A stretch of DNA of 64,000 bases from an uncultured Clostridia bacterium (GTDB lineage Bacteria > Bacillota > Clostridia > Christensenellales > UBA1242): NCBI GenBank assembly GCA_937896905.1, contig CALBOE010000010.1:34145-98144 (forward strand), written 5' to 3'. Positions 25,788 through 35,500 of this stretch are shown here, piece by piece. Every line of letters starts with the position of its first letter. Positions within the stretch are counted from its first letter, which is position 1. The translations under genes were made by a program, and so were the position numbers. Below the pieces are notes generated by a model, which was given only the letters and a program-made list of their open reading frames with translations, did not search any database and had not been told where the DNA came from.

Positions 25788-26228
25788 TTAAACCTTAGCA
25801 AGTTGCTTTTTTAATTTTTCGTAAAAATCCTCTTGAATTTGCTTAAATTCATGCAAAAGTGCATTAAGCTGTTCGTTTTTAGTTTTAAGGTCCTTTTCCG
25901 CTTTAATGGTATCTATAATGCCCATAACCGTGCCAGTAATCATCATTTCAACAATATGCCTAGGCGATTTATCTGCCCAAAGCGAAAAATACAACATCAT
26001 AGTTTGCTTCATTTTTTTAAAAAAACTGTTTTCCTTAATTTCAACATCATGCTCCATAGCAATAGCATCGCACTTTTGTGCAAATTTTTCATACATATCA
26101 TATTGCTTTTTAAAAAGGTTTAAAAGCGTTGTGTTCTCTATTTTTTTGTTAATTTTGTCTATTGCAAGCGTTCCAACCGTGGCGTCTTGATACATTCTGT
26201 TTAAAAGTTGAACTTCCTTTTTTTCCAT
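25788..26228 (-). CDS. Helical-bundle protein of unknown function
   Basis: The 146-residue product is almost wholly predicted helix: EVQLLNRMYQDATVGTLAIDKI, NLFKKQYDMYEKFAQKCDAIA, a hydrophobic MMITGTVMGIIDTI turn, and a Lys/Glu-rich C-terminal coiled-coil helix. The pattern recalls DUF2383/ferritin-like four-helix proteins seen in clostridia, but I cannot assign a family with certainty. It has a GGAGG site, and ends 22 bases before the small acidic gene, so it heads the probable four-gene unit 26228-24052. Confidence 0.7.
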   Translation of the reverse strand: MEKKEVQLLNRMYQDATVGTLAIDKINKKIENTTLLNLFKKQYDMYEKFAQKCDAIAMEHDVEIKENSFFKKMKQTMMLYFSLWADKSPRHIVEMMITGTVMGIIDTIKAEKDLKTKNEQLNALLHEFKQIQEDFYEKLKKQLAKV

Positions 26229-26299
26229 AATTCCTCCAACGTTAGTGTTTGCGCAATGTTAAGAATTATTCATCAATACTAAAGTTAAACAAAGCATTT

Positions 26300-26383
26300 G
26301 GGGCTTGCTTTGCGGAGTTGCAACTCCGCAAAAAAAGGCGACAATTGTCGCCTTTTAGCAGAGGGCCGCTCTGCGCAAGCCCC
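26300..26383. repeat. Cloverleaf-like intergenic element B (three perfect arms)
   Basis: A perfect 9-bp outer stem, GGGGCTTGC (26300-26308) with GCAAGCCCC (26375-26383), encloses three hairpins in a row. The first two are perfect 24-nt palindromes (26309-26332 and 26333-26356); the third is GCAGAG/CTCTGC (26358-26374). The three inner arms are unrelated in sequence. It fills most of the gap between the helical-bundle gene and the permease gene and could end transcription in either direction. Confidence 0.75.
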
Positions 26384-26391
26384 CATTAACC

Positions 26392-27336
26392 CTAAATTCC
26401 AAAAAAGGTTAACAAATAACCAATAATTAAACTAGGAACAACCATAACTGCTAAAATAAAAATATTTTCTTTCGGTTTTTTGTGTTGTTTTAACAATATA
26501 ACTAATCCCAAGCCAGCATTAACACACAACCCCGCTAGCAATGCGCCAAACGAAAAGCCTGCGTTCATTAAAAATAATTCGGTTAATGCGGCGCTAGAAG
26601 CACAATTTGGAATTATACCAATAAGCACTGCAAGCAAAGGCTGCAAATACCACACTTTATTCACAAAATTAATAAGCGCAGTTTCACCAATCCAAATGTG
26701 GGTTGCAAAACTTAACAAAACATTAACAGCAAGAATAAATGCGCCCATTTTTAAACTATGAAGGATTGGGTGGAGCCAATCAAAAGATTTAGTTTCAACA
26801 TTATGTTTGCAACAACCGCCATGCATCAAAAGTTCATTTTCACTCTCTTCATTATGGTGTTCATGCTTATGCTCATGCTCTTCCATTTTTTCATGCAATT
26901 CCACAGAAATTTCTTTTAACGGCGTTTTATTTTTAAACACCAACTTATGTAGCGCAAGTGCTAAATACCCAATTCCTATTCCAAGCACAATTTTAACCGC
27001 AATAAGCGCCAACAACCAAGGCCACTTGCTTGGATTTGCTATCATAAGCGGAATTGCTTCGTCACTCGTTGCAATATACACCGCCACCAAAGTTCCAACG
27101 CCAACTGCACCTTTGGTGAATAAATCTGTCATAACCACAGAAATTCCACATTGTGGAACACAACCAACCACGGAACCTATAACCGGCCCCGCCTTTCCTT
27201 TAAAAACTTTGTTCTTATGAATTTTATGTGCGTATTTATATTCAAATAATTCAATTAAATAATAAACAACAAAAAGAAGTGGCAAAATTTTTGCCGTATG
27301 GATTAATGATTCAAGAAAAACGTGCCAATATTCCAT
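26392..27336 (-). CDS. Putative heavy-metal/manganese exporter, ArsP_2-type 10-TM permease
   Basis: A 314-residue membrane protein made of two homologous halves. The first half holds VGCVPQCGISVVMTDLFTKGAVG, summarised by its VPQCG motif; the second holds the matching GIIPNCASSAALTELFLMNAG, with motif IPNC. A His/Glu-rich cytoplasmic loop (EEHEHKHEHHNEESE, then GGCCKH) separates them and suggests metal binding. This is the layout of the ArsP_2 (DUF2899) putative manganese/heavy-metal exporter family. An AGAGG site precedes the ATG. It is monocistronic; substrate cannot be fixed from sequence. Confidence 0.82.
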   Translation of the reverse strand: MEYWHVFLESLIHTAKILPLLFVVYYLIELFEYKYAHKIHKNKVFKGKAGPVIGSVVGCVPQCGISVVMTDLFTKGAVGVGTLVAVYIATSDEAIPLMIANPSKWPWLLALIAVKIVLGIGIGYLALALHKLVFKNKTPLKEISVELHEKMEEHEHKHEHHNEESENELLMHGGCCKHNVETKSFDWLHPILHSLKMGAFILAVNVLLSFATHIWIGETALINFVNKVWYLQPLLAVLIGIIPNCASSAALTELFLMNAGFSFGALLAGLCVNAGLGLVILLKQHKKPKENIFILAVMVVPSLIIGYLLTFFGI

Positions 27337-27433
27337 AATACCTCTTATGCCATAACAACTGTTTAAATTGCTAATTTTATTGGCACATTATAACATAACA
27401 GTTGCAATTTGGCAATCGTTAAAAGTTAATATT

Positions 27434-27940
27434 TTAAATAAATCTGCAACAAAAACAAGCCAATATTGCACAAACAACATTGCAAACTAAAGCAATGGGA
27501 ATTGTAAGCAATGTTTTTTTAACTTTTGTTGAAGCAAAATAAATGCTGCTAACATAAAAAATTGTATCGCTACTGCCCATAATAACACTGGCGCATTTGC
27601 CAATGTAACTATCTACCCCATAAGTGGAAAAAATATCACGCAAAAGCACGTATGAAGCATTGGAACTAAATGGCCTTATTATACTCAACTCACACACTTC
27701 TGGAGGAATGCCAATAAAGCGAAAAACCGGCGCTAAAAAGTTGCACAAATAAGCACTTAAGCCGCTATTTCTAAATAATTCCACCGCCACAAACATTGCA
27801 ATAATGTAAGGCATTAAGCTTGCCATTAACGGCAATGCACCTTTTGCTCCATTAACGAAACTAGAATATGCATCAACGCCTTTAATTAAGGCATAAATCA
27901 TAATAAAGGATATTAATATAGGAATAAACAAATCAGCCAT
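27434..27940 (-). CDS. spmB: Spore maturation protein B
   Basis: The ATG at 27940 gives the normal SpmB N-terminus MADLFIPILISFIMIYAL; an upstream in-frame start would lie well inside spmA. The 168-residue membrane protein has the family signature GALPLMASLMPYIIAM, the nucleoside-transporter-gate-like RNSGLS segment, and IRPFSSNASYVLL. With SpmA it is needed for spore core dehydration and heat resistance in Bacillus and Clostridium. It overlaps spmA by 8 bp. Confidence 0.92.
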   Translation of the reverse strand: MADLFIPILISFIMIYALIKGVDAYSSFVNGAKGALPLMASLMPYIIAMFVAVELFRNSGLSAYLCNFLAPVFRFIGIPPEVCELSIIRPFSSNASYVLLRDIFSTYGVDSYIGKCASVIMGSSDTIFYVSSIYFASTKVKKTLLTIPIALVCNVVCAILACFCCRFI

Positions 27941-28496
27941 TTTTTCGCCTTTTATAAATGGTTGCAACAAGCAACACACCTAAAATTGTTGGAATGAAAG
28001 TGGAAACCATTGTTGGCCACAAAACACAACTTGGGCTTACGCTTCCAGCAATGGCACGCATTCCAATAACCGTAGTTGGCAAAAGTTGAATGCCGGTTGA
28101 ATTTATAACAATAAGCATAATCATGGCTCGCGTTGCTCTTTCTCCACCTTTATCAAAGCCCTGCATTGCCTTTATACCATAAGGAGTTGCTGCGCTGCCA
28201 ATGCCAATAATGTTAGATGCAATATTCATGCAAATGTTTTTTTCGGTTTCCTTGTCTGTTCTACCAAAAATAAAACGCACTGGCCTACTTAACAAACTTG
28301 ATAATTTATGACTTAGCTTACAATCGTCCGCAACTTGCATAATACCCATCCAAACCGCATAAATTCCAATAAATTCAATGCACATCGTTATACCCATCTT
28401 GCTGGCTTCCATCATAGTCCCAACAATGTTTTCTGGCACAAAAATAGCCATTGCAACTAGGCTAGAAATTAGCATCACAATCCAAATTTTACTCAT
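27933..28496 (-). CDS. spmA: Spore maturation protein A
   Basis: A 187-residue polytopic protein with ASKMGITMCIEFIGIYAVW near the N-terminus, the conserved NIASNIIGIGSAATPYGIKAM loop (its core GIGSAATPYG is diagnostic), and INSTGIQLLPTTVI. It acts with SpmB in the mother cell membrane during spore maturation. There is no Shine-Dalgarno; instead a SigE-type -10 element ends only 5 bases before the ATG, so the mRNA may be leaderless. In Bacillus the spmAB genes are also under sigma-E (in the dacB operon). Confidence 0.94.
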   Translation of the reverse strand: MSKIWIVMLISSLVAMAIFVPENIVGTMMEASKMGITMCIEFIGIYAVWMGIMQVADDCKLSHKLSSLLSRPVRFIFGRTDKETEKNICMNIASNIIGIGSAATPYGIKAMQGFDKGGERATRAMIMLIVINSTGIQLLPTTVIGMRAIAGSVSPSCVLWPTMVSTFIPTILGVLLVATIYKRRKNG

Positions 28497-28501
28497 AAAA
28501 A

Positions 28502-28530
28502 AATGTATGCATCTTGGACGAGCTATATGT
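28502..28530 (-). promoter_or_regulatory. SigE-like sporulation promoter of spmA-spmB
   Basis: On the minus strand ACATATA (28524-28530), 14 bases, then CATACATT (28502-28509). The consensus known for Bacillus sigma-E is KMATATT-N14-CATACAHT; the -10 matches fully, the -35 in five of seven positions, at the right spacing. Confidence 0.65.
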
Positions 28531-28567
28531 GCAATTTAGATAAATATTAAAAGTTGAAAATAAACAA

Positions 28568-28590
28568 AAAAAGCACTTTAAAAGTGCCTT
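28568..28590 (-). terminator. Terminator of the TasA-like gene
   Basis: GCACTTT / AAAGTGC hairpin at 28573-28587; on the minus strand it runs into seven T. Confidence 0.8.
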
Positions 28591-28596
28591 TATCCG

Positions 28597-29295
28597 TTAA
28601 ATTGAAATGTTGTAACTGAATGCTTGGTAAATACACAACATAATTTTATTGCATCTTTCTTCAACTGTGTTGCAACCAGAAAAGTCAATACCTTCGCTAC
28701 CAATTGCGTACGCTTGGAAACTTAAAACCACGCTTTTTGCTTGATAGTCATTCCCCATTTGTTTGTGAAGCGACAATTTATCTTTTTCAACCACGGTAAT
28801 TGTAGAGCCCTCTGGGCTATCAGATGGTTGAATGGCAACCGGTTTAATTAAATATCTAAATTTAACAACCGATAAATCTTCTTTTGTGTATGTAAACAAA
28901 TAGTCGTTCCAAGAATCGTCATGAACATCAATGAGCGGAACAGCCAAAGCATTTTCACCAACAGTTACTTCGGTTTCTAATTCGACATCGTCTAAATTAT
29001 ACACTTTAACTGAATACACAACAGCAAGATAAATTGGTGCATTAGATTTGTTTGTTATGGTTAAAGGTGTTGTGTTTCCTAAACTTTGGCCAGGCACAAC
29101 TACGCCACTTGTGATTAAAATTTCGCTAGATTGGTCCGCCTCAATTTTAAGGTTTGCCATTGTTATTTTACCAGATATTTTGTTGGCACTAGCACTATAA
29201 TACGCAAAAACACCACCGAAAACAACAGTGGAAATTAACAAAATTGCAAGCACGATAATTGCAGTTGTTTGCCCCGAAACTCTTTTTTTAGTCAT
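28597..29295 (-). CDS. SipW-type secreted protein, TasA/camelysin-like
   Basis: The ATG at 29295 lies behind GGGGAG and yields MTKKRVSGQTTAIIVLAILL, a basic n-region plus hydrophobic core, followed by VFAYYSASANKISGKITM. That form, a GxFAYYSAS cleavage region, is typical of SipW-dependent signal peptides of TasA and camelysin. The 232-residue protein has the beta-sandwich pattern of the family (VVPGQSLGNTTPLTITNKSNAPIYLAV, in short PGQ...LTITNKSN). Such proteins form biofilm fibres or are surface proteases. Two more family members are at 47289 and 48758, but with unrelated DNA. No sipW signal peptidase gene is seen in this window. Confidence 0.78.
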   Translation of the reverse strand: MTKKRVSGQTTAIIVLAILLISTVVFGGVFAYYSASANKISGKITMANLKIEADQSSEILITSGVVVPGQSLGNTTPLTITNKSNAPIYLAVVYSVKVYNLDDVELETEVTVGENALAVPLIDVHDDSWNDYLFTYTKEDLSVVKFRYLIKPVAIQPSDSPEGSTITVVEKDKLSLHKQMGNDYQAKSVVLSFQAYAIGSEGIDFSGCNTVEERCNKIMLCIYQAFSYNISI

Positions 29296-29593
29296 ATTCT
29301 CCCCTATAATGATTGTTTGCCCAAATGCTAAAAAGGCAAAACTAATCACTTTTTATTGTAAGCAAAAATAATACTACAAGCTTTTATTTATTTTATTTTA
29401 ATTAATATTTTTGCCATTGTCAAACGTTTGTGCAAAATATATTAAAATTTAATTATATTTTTGCCATTGCACCTTTGTTACCTATTTTTTAAGGGATTAT
29501 TTGCCTTGTTTTAACAATAAACACAAACATTTTACTAAAAAAAGAATGGATTAAACCTATTAAAAATTTGAAAATCCCAAAAACATTTTTAAT

Positions 29594-29962
29594 TTAAGCA
29601 ATATCTTGCACTAAATAATTTTTTACCAAATAAATAAATTCGCAACATCTAGGACTCCTTTCCTTATGCCAAAAACCAGAAAGTTTATTTTTTAAGCTTG
29701 TGCCCCAAAACTTTTTAATAACACTGCGAATATCACGTTCCACAGTGCAATCTGTTTTGTCATATTTCTTTGCAACTTTTGGGTAAACCTCCCTGCTAAA
29801 CGCCCTAATTCTTCTATTTTCATTAATTAAAATATCCATAATATCAACCAAATAGTAATATGCCATATATTTACTAGGAATTCCCAGGCCTCTAATTCGT
29901 TTTAAAAAATAATAATTGTTGCCAATTAGTTTTCTGCATTTTTCAACTTTTAAACTCACCAT
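29594..29962 (-). CDS. Stand-alone Spo0A C-terminal (DNA-binding) domain protein
   Basis: The 122-residue protein aligns with the effector domain of Spo0A. GLGIPSKYMAYYYLVDIMDI matches Spo0A's GIPAHIKGYQYLREAI region. FSREVYPKVAKKYDKTDCTV matches the LYPTVAKKYNTTPSRVE recognition-helix area; ERDIRSVIKKFWGTS and the CEFIYLVKNYL tail follow. There is no receiver domain, and no phospho-acceptor Asp, in or near the gene. It could bind 0A boxes without phosphorelay control, or be a diverged paralogue. An AAGAGG site precedes the ATG. The 244 bases between it and the TasA-like gene hold no gene. Confidence 0.82.
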   Translation of the reverse strand: MVSLKVEKCRKLIGNNYYFLKRIRGLGIPSKYMAYYYLVDIMDILINENRRIRAFSREVYPKVAKKYDKTDCTVERDIRSVIKKFWGTSLKNKLSGFWHKERSPRCCEFIYLVKNYLVQDIA

Positions 29963-30087
29963 TTCCTCTTTTTAAATTAAATCTTTTTTAAAAAATGAAT
30001 TAATGTTTGGCATTCTATCACAAAATCTTTTCAAAATCAAGCATTTTGTACAAAATAGTTGTAATTATTTTCAATATTAAGCGAAAT

Positions 30088-30118
30088 AAAAAAACTCACA
30101 ATTTGCGGTGAGTTTTAT
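30088..30118 (-). terminator. Terminator of tex
   Basis: AAAACTCAC (30091-30099) pairs with GTGAGTTTT (30108-30116); the minus-strand transcript ends in a T-run. Confidence 0.85.
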
Positions 30119-30129
30119 TTATAATTTTA

Positions 30130-32283
30130 TTAATCAATTCCTTTCATAGTTAATGAAATACGTTTTTTAGCCAAGTCAACAGACAAAATTTTAACTTTAA
30201 CCTTTTCCCCAACCTTCAAAACATCACTTGGGTGAGCAACGTATGCATTGCTAATTTGTGAAATGTGCACAAGTCCGTCCTGATGAACACCAATATCCAC
30301 AAACGCACCAAAGTCAATAACATTTCTTACAGTTCCATCTAGCACCATATCTGGTTTAAGGTCTTCCATTGAAAGAATATCACTTCTAAGTTCTGGAAGT
30401 GGCATATTTTCACGAATATCTCTGCCTGGTTTTAACAACTCTTTAACAATATCTTGCAAGGTTGGCACACCAACACCAATTGTTTCGGCAACCGAATTTT
30501 CACCTTTTTCATTTATTAATGCTGGCAACATACCCAACTCGCCCGCCTTAATATGTTCATTTGTTAAACCAAATAACTTTAACAATTTTTCAACAGCCGA
30601 ATAGCTTTCTGGGTGAACTGCAGTGTTATCTAAAATATTTTCGCCATCGGTAATTCTTAAGAAACCAGCACATTGTTCGTACGATTTTGGCCCCATCTTT
30701 TTAACCTTTTTAAGTTCATCACGGTTAGAAATGTGCTTAACTTGTGTGCGGTAATCCACAATATTTTCTGCCAAACTGTTCGATATGCCAGAAACATACG
30801 CAAGCAAGCTAACACTTGCAGTGTTAAGGTCTACACCAACGCTGTTAACGCAATCTTCAACAGTGTTAGAAAGCACTTCTGTTAAACGGTTTTGTGGCAT
30901 ATCGTGTTGATATTGCCCAACGCCAATAGATTTAACGTCAATTTTAATAAGTTCTGCAAGCGGATCTTGCAATCTGCGTGCAATAGAAACTGCACTACGT
31001 AGGTTTACGTCGTAATCTGGGAATTCTTTTGCCGCAAGTTTAGAGGCACTGTAAACCGAAGCGCCAGCCTCGTTTACCATTGCGTAGCTTACTTTTCTTC
31101 CGCAATTTTTAATAAGGTCTGCAACTAAAATTTCACTTTCTTTGCTTGCCGTTCCGTTTCCTATGGCAATAATATCCACATTATTGCGATTAATCATTTC
31201 AGTTAACTTTGCCTTTGCTTGCTCCACTTTATTTTGAGGTGGAGTTGGGTGAACAACTGCAGTGTCTAACACGTCACCTTTTGTATCGATAACGGCAATT
31301 TTGCAACCATTGTAATATCCAGGATCGTAACCCATAATAATGTTATTTTTTAATGGCGCTTGCAAAAGCAATGGTTTTAAGTTAACTTCAAACATTTTAA
31401 TTGCTTGTTCGTTAGCCCTGTCGGTTAACGTGGTTCTGCATTCCCTTTCAAGAGATGGGAATAATAACCTGTCGTAACTATCTTTAATAGTATCTAAAAT
31501 GATTTGATTTGTAAATTCATTTTCCTTTTTATATGCCTTTCCAATTTCTGTTAAGGTTAACTTTTCGTTAATTTCAACATTAACCTTTAAGCAATCTTCT
31601 TTTTCGCCACGGTTAAGCGCCAAAATTCTGTGGCTTGGCATTTTTGCAACTTCACCAACAAAATCTTTATAATTTTCATAGGTCTTTTCTTTATCTGCTT
31701 CTTCGTCCCAAACGGCTTTAATTTGCGCCTTCTTTGCAATAAGTTCTCGTAGCACTTTTCTTAAATTGGCATCGTCACTTATTCTTTCGGCAATAATATC
31801 CATAGCTCCTGCAATGGCTTCTTTTTCATCTTTAACGCCCTTTTCTTCGCTAATGAATTCTTTGGCATATTCTTCAACTGGCATTGTGCATTCTTGTGCT
31901 TGAATGATATCCGCCAAAGGTTCAAGCCCTTTTGCCTGCGCCACTGTTGCACGTGTTTTTCTTTTTGGTTTGTATGGCCTATAAATATCCTCAACTTCAG
32001 TTAAGGTTAATGCTTCGGCAAGTGCTTTTGCAAGTTCGTCTGTCCATTTTTCTTGTTCCCTAATTGTTTTTTCAACTTTTTCTTTTTCTTTGTTTAGGTT
32101 GCGCAAGTAGTTGAGCCTATCTGCAAAATCTCTTAGAACTTGGTCGTCACACGCGCCGTGCATCTCCTTCCTATATCTTGCAATAAAGGGGATTGTGTTT
32201 CCCTCGTCAATCAAATTAATGATGTTTACTGAATAATCTTCTCTTAAGTTAAATTCGTACGCTAACTGTTTTTCTATTTCCAT
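30130..32283 (-). CDS. tex: Tex-family transcription accessory protein with S1 domain
   Basis: A 717-residue RNA-binding protein of the Tex/YhgF family. The N-terminal helical domain starts with FNLREDYSVNIINLIDEGNTIPFIARYRKE, shortened here to its IPFIARYRKE signature. The YqgF/RNase H-like domain is marked by IIMGYDPGYYNGCKIAVID near 315-333. Helix-hairpin-helix repeats follow (GISNSLAENIVDYR). A C-terminal S1 domain ends VDFGAFVDIGVHQDGLVHISQI...LAKKRISLTMK. Tex affects transcription and stress or toxin expression in several bacteria. An AAAAGG site precedes the ATG, and it is monocistronic. Confidence 0.95.
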   Translation of the reverse strand: MEIEKQLAYEFNLREDYSVNIINLIDEGNTIPFIARYRKEMHGACDDQVLRDFADRLNYLRNLNKEKEKVEKTIREQEKWTDELAKALAEALTLTEVEDIYRPYKPKRKTRATVAQAKGLEPLADIIQAQECTMPVEEYAKEFISEEKGVKDEKEAIAGAMDIIAERISDDANLRKVLRELIAKKAQIKAVWDEEADKEKTYENYKDFVGEVAKMPSHRILALNRGEKEDCLKVNVEINEKLTLTEIGKAYKKENEFTNQIILDTIKDSYDRLLFPSLERECRTTLTDRANEQAIKMFEVNLKPLLLQAPLKNNIIMGYDPGYYNGCKIAVIDTKGDVLDTAVVHPTPPQNKVEQAKAKLTEMINRNNVDIIAIGNGTASKESEILVADLIKNCGRKVSYAMVNEAGASVYSASKLAAKEFPDYDVNLRSAVSIARRLQDPLAELIKIDVKSIGVGQYQHDMPQNRLTEVLSNTVEDCVNSVGVDLNTASVSLLAYVSGISNSLAENIVDYRTQVKHISNRDELKKVKKMGPKSYEQCAGFLRITDGENILDNTAVHPESYSAVEKLLKLFGLTNEHIKAGELGMLPALINEKGENSVAETIGVGVPTLQDIVKELLKPGRDIRENMPLPELRSDILSMEDLKPDMVLDGTVRNVIDFGAFVDIGVHQDGLVHISQISNAYVAHPSDVLKVGEKVKVKILSVDLAKKRISLTMKGID

Positions 32284-32519
32284 AATTTTTCCTTTTAACG
32301 TTGTAGCAATTTGTTTTTTTCAAAACTTTTATAGTGTAACAAAAAAAAATAAATTAAGCAAACATTTTTTTAAACGAAAAATAAAATTAAAATATAAACT
32401 TTTAATTAAAAAATCCTGCAAAAAATTAATTTTTTATTAAATTTTTATGATTTTTTAACGTTTTTATTGGTTTATTTGCAATTTTTTATTAATTTATTTT
32501 ATTTTTACAATATTTTAAC

Positions 32520-32550
32520 AAATAAAAAACGGACAATTTCTGCCCGTTTA
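32520..32550 (-). terminator. Terminator of nifJ
   Basis: AAACGGACA (32527-32535) and TGCCCGTTT (32541-32549) form a stem with one mismatch; the minus strand runs into T-residues. The 269 bases from here to tex hold only AT-rich sequence. Confidence 0.75.
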
Positions 32551-32552
32551 TT

Positions 32553-35500
32553 TTATTTTTTAGAATTTAATTTTTGTTTGTTTAAATATTCTAGCCGCCT
32601 TAATCTTGCATCTTCTTCGCTTTGTTTTAAAAGTTTTGTTTTGTTTTTCTTATTAACTTTTTCCAAAATAGCAAAACGATTTTCCGCCTCTACAAAATCT
32701 CTATAGTTCATTGTTGGCTCGTAACTATCAACCTTCATTGGCTCCTTATTTGTTGGGTTATATCTAAACAATGTGTTGTATCCACTTTTAACAGAGTTAA
32801 AACTGTGCTGTTGGCTGTATCTCATATCGTAGCCATGACTAACGCATGGAGCATACGCAATAATAACACTTGGTCCATTATATTTTTCTGCTTCAACAAA
32901 GGCAGAAACGCATTGATCTGGGTTTGCACCCATTGCAACCGTTGCAACAAACACATCTTTATACGTCATCAACATACTTGCCAAATCTTTCTTCTTTGTT
33001 GTTTTGCCAGACGCATTAAACTTAGCAGTTGCGCCTCTTGGAGTTGCCTTGCTTGTTTGCCCACCAGTGTTGGAATACACCTCTGTATCTAGAATTAAAA
33101 TGTTAACATTTTCTCCACTTGCAACAATATGGTCTAGCCCGCCAAAACCAATATCGTACGCCCAACCATCGCCTCCAAAAATCCAAACTGACGGACTGGT
33201 TATAAGCGACAAATTATCCATTAAATATTGGTCGTCATTTTTAAGAATGTGTCCTCGTGCGTAATGTTTTAAATTCAAAATTAATTGTTTGTTGTATTCG
33301 TGATTTTCAGGATTTTCTAAAAATTTAGCAATAAAATCGCTAATTTTTTTGCTAAATTGCATATTTTTTAGTTTTTTTATAAAATTTTTGCGTTCATTTT
33401 TCCTTGCAAGTGCAATTCCATAACCAAACTCGGCATTGTCTTCAAACAAGGAATTTGCCCAACTTGGGCCAAAGCCATCTTTATCCTTACTGTATGGGCA
33501 GGTAGGATATGTGCCACCATAAATGGAAGAACAGCCGGTTGCATTTGCAATTAACATTCTGTCGCCAAACAGTTGGGTTGCAAGCTTTATGTACGGAGTT
33601 TCTCCACAACCTGCACATGCCCCACTAAATTCAAAATAAGGTTTTTTAAATTGAACCCCTTTTACTGTGTTTGGTGTGAATGGTGTGAAATTTGGAAGTG
33701 TTAACATAAACTCTTCGTTGGCGATTTCTTTATCTCTAGTTTTTTCGCTATCGCTCATAATAAGCGCCTTAACAGGGCAAACTTCGCTACAAACTCCACA
33801 CCCAGTGCAATCTAGAGTGTTAACTTGCATCCTGTATTGCCCCTCACACACATAAGCTTTTCTGCTTGTGAACGTTTTTGGAACTTTTTTGTTGCCATCA
33901 AACACAACTGGACGAATAGCCGCATGAGGGCACATTAAAGTGCATCTTCCACACTGAATACACTTTTCACTTATCCATTCTGGCAATTTTGTTGCCAATG
34001 CCCGCTTTTCAAATTTGGACGTGTCGGTTGGCATTTTCCCAGATGCATCAAATTGGCTAGTTGGAATTTCATTGCCTTCTTGATTACTTGTTGGAACTAT
34101 AATGTTTTCGTAATAATCACTTTGCCTAACTTTTGATGTGGGCGCATTTGTTATAGTTAAAAACTTTGTGTTTATTTTAAAAATGTTAGCCGTAACATCT
34201 TGCACCGCTTTTAAATTTGCATCAACAATTTTTTCACCTTTTTTTGAATAGGTTTTGATTATAGAAGTTTTTATGCTGTTTTCCGCCACCTCAAAAGGAA
34301 TAACTTTGGAAACATAGAACATTGCGGTTTGCATTATTGTGTTAATTTTCCCACCTAAATTATGCTCGCTTGCAATTTTTGTTGCATTCAAACTGAAAAC
34401 TTTAATTTTTTTATTAATTAAATCTTTTTTCATTTTAGTTGGCATTTTTTTGTTTAAAGTTTCAAAGTCGTAGCCAGAATTTATTAGGAACACTCCATTC
34501 GGCTTCAAGCATTCTGTTATGTCGTATTTTTCAATAAAGCCCACATTGTTGCAAACAACCATATCCACTTTTGCAGGATTAAATGGTGCATTAATAGGCA
34601 AAGAACTAGAGCGCAAATGCGAAATGGTTAAGCTGCCCGATTTCTTACTATCGTAATCGAAGTAACCTTGCAAATGGCACGTTGTTTCTTGGCCTAATAT
34701 TTTGATTGTATTTTTAACCGAACTTACACTTCCATCACTTCCTAAGCCATAAACTCTCATGGAAAAGTCAGAAACCTTATCCTCATATCTATCCTTAATT
34801 TCAAGGTTTGTTTGCATAACATCATCATACACGCCAAGCGTGAAAAATTCTTTCTGCCTGCCAGTCATATTATCGAAAACCGACATAGCCATATCTGGTG
34901 TAAATTCTTTACCACCCAAACCAAAACAGCCAGAATATGTTTTAACATTAATGTTATTTTTGCTTAGTGCAGATAGCACATAACTTGTTAAAGTGTCCAC
35001 ACCATTAACGTCTAAATTACGCTCCAAAATTGTTATGTTTTTAACGCCTTTTGGAAGTTTGTCAATAAAGGTTTTTTCATCGAACGGTTTTAACAAACGA
35101 ACTTTCATAACCCCAACGCTTCCCTTATACTGCTTTAAAGCAAGATTTAAAACGTCTGCCGAACTTCCAATGCTAACAACCACATTTTTTGCATTCTCGG
35201 CACCAAAATATTCAACAGTATCGTAATGACGGTGAGTTATTTCTGCCTGTTTTTCAAAACAAGATTTAACGTCCTCAATAACATTCTTATACTTACTTAA
35301 TGCAAGAACTCGGTTCTGCATAAATACGTCTGGATTTTGGTTGCTTCCAGCCGAATATGGCGAGTGATTGTTCATTGCACTTTTTTTAAATTTATTTATA
35401 GTATCAAAATCTACTATCGTTTTCAATTCTTCCAGTTCGGTTACATAGCAAGTGTTTAATTCGTGGCTAGTTCTAAAACCATCAAAAAAACAAATAAACG

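Noticed and set aside
26300..26383. tRNA or tRNA pseudogene in the cloverleaf element
   Set aside because: Arms are perfect palindromes without T-loop, D-loop or anticodon features, and there is no CCA end.
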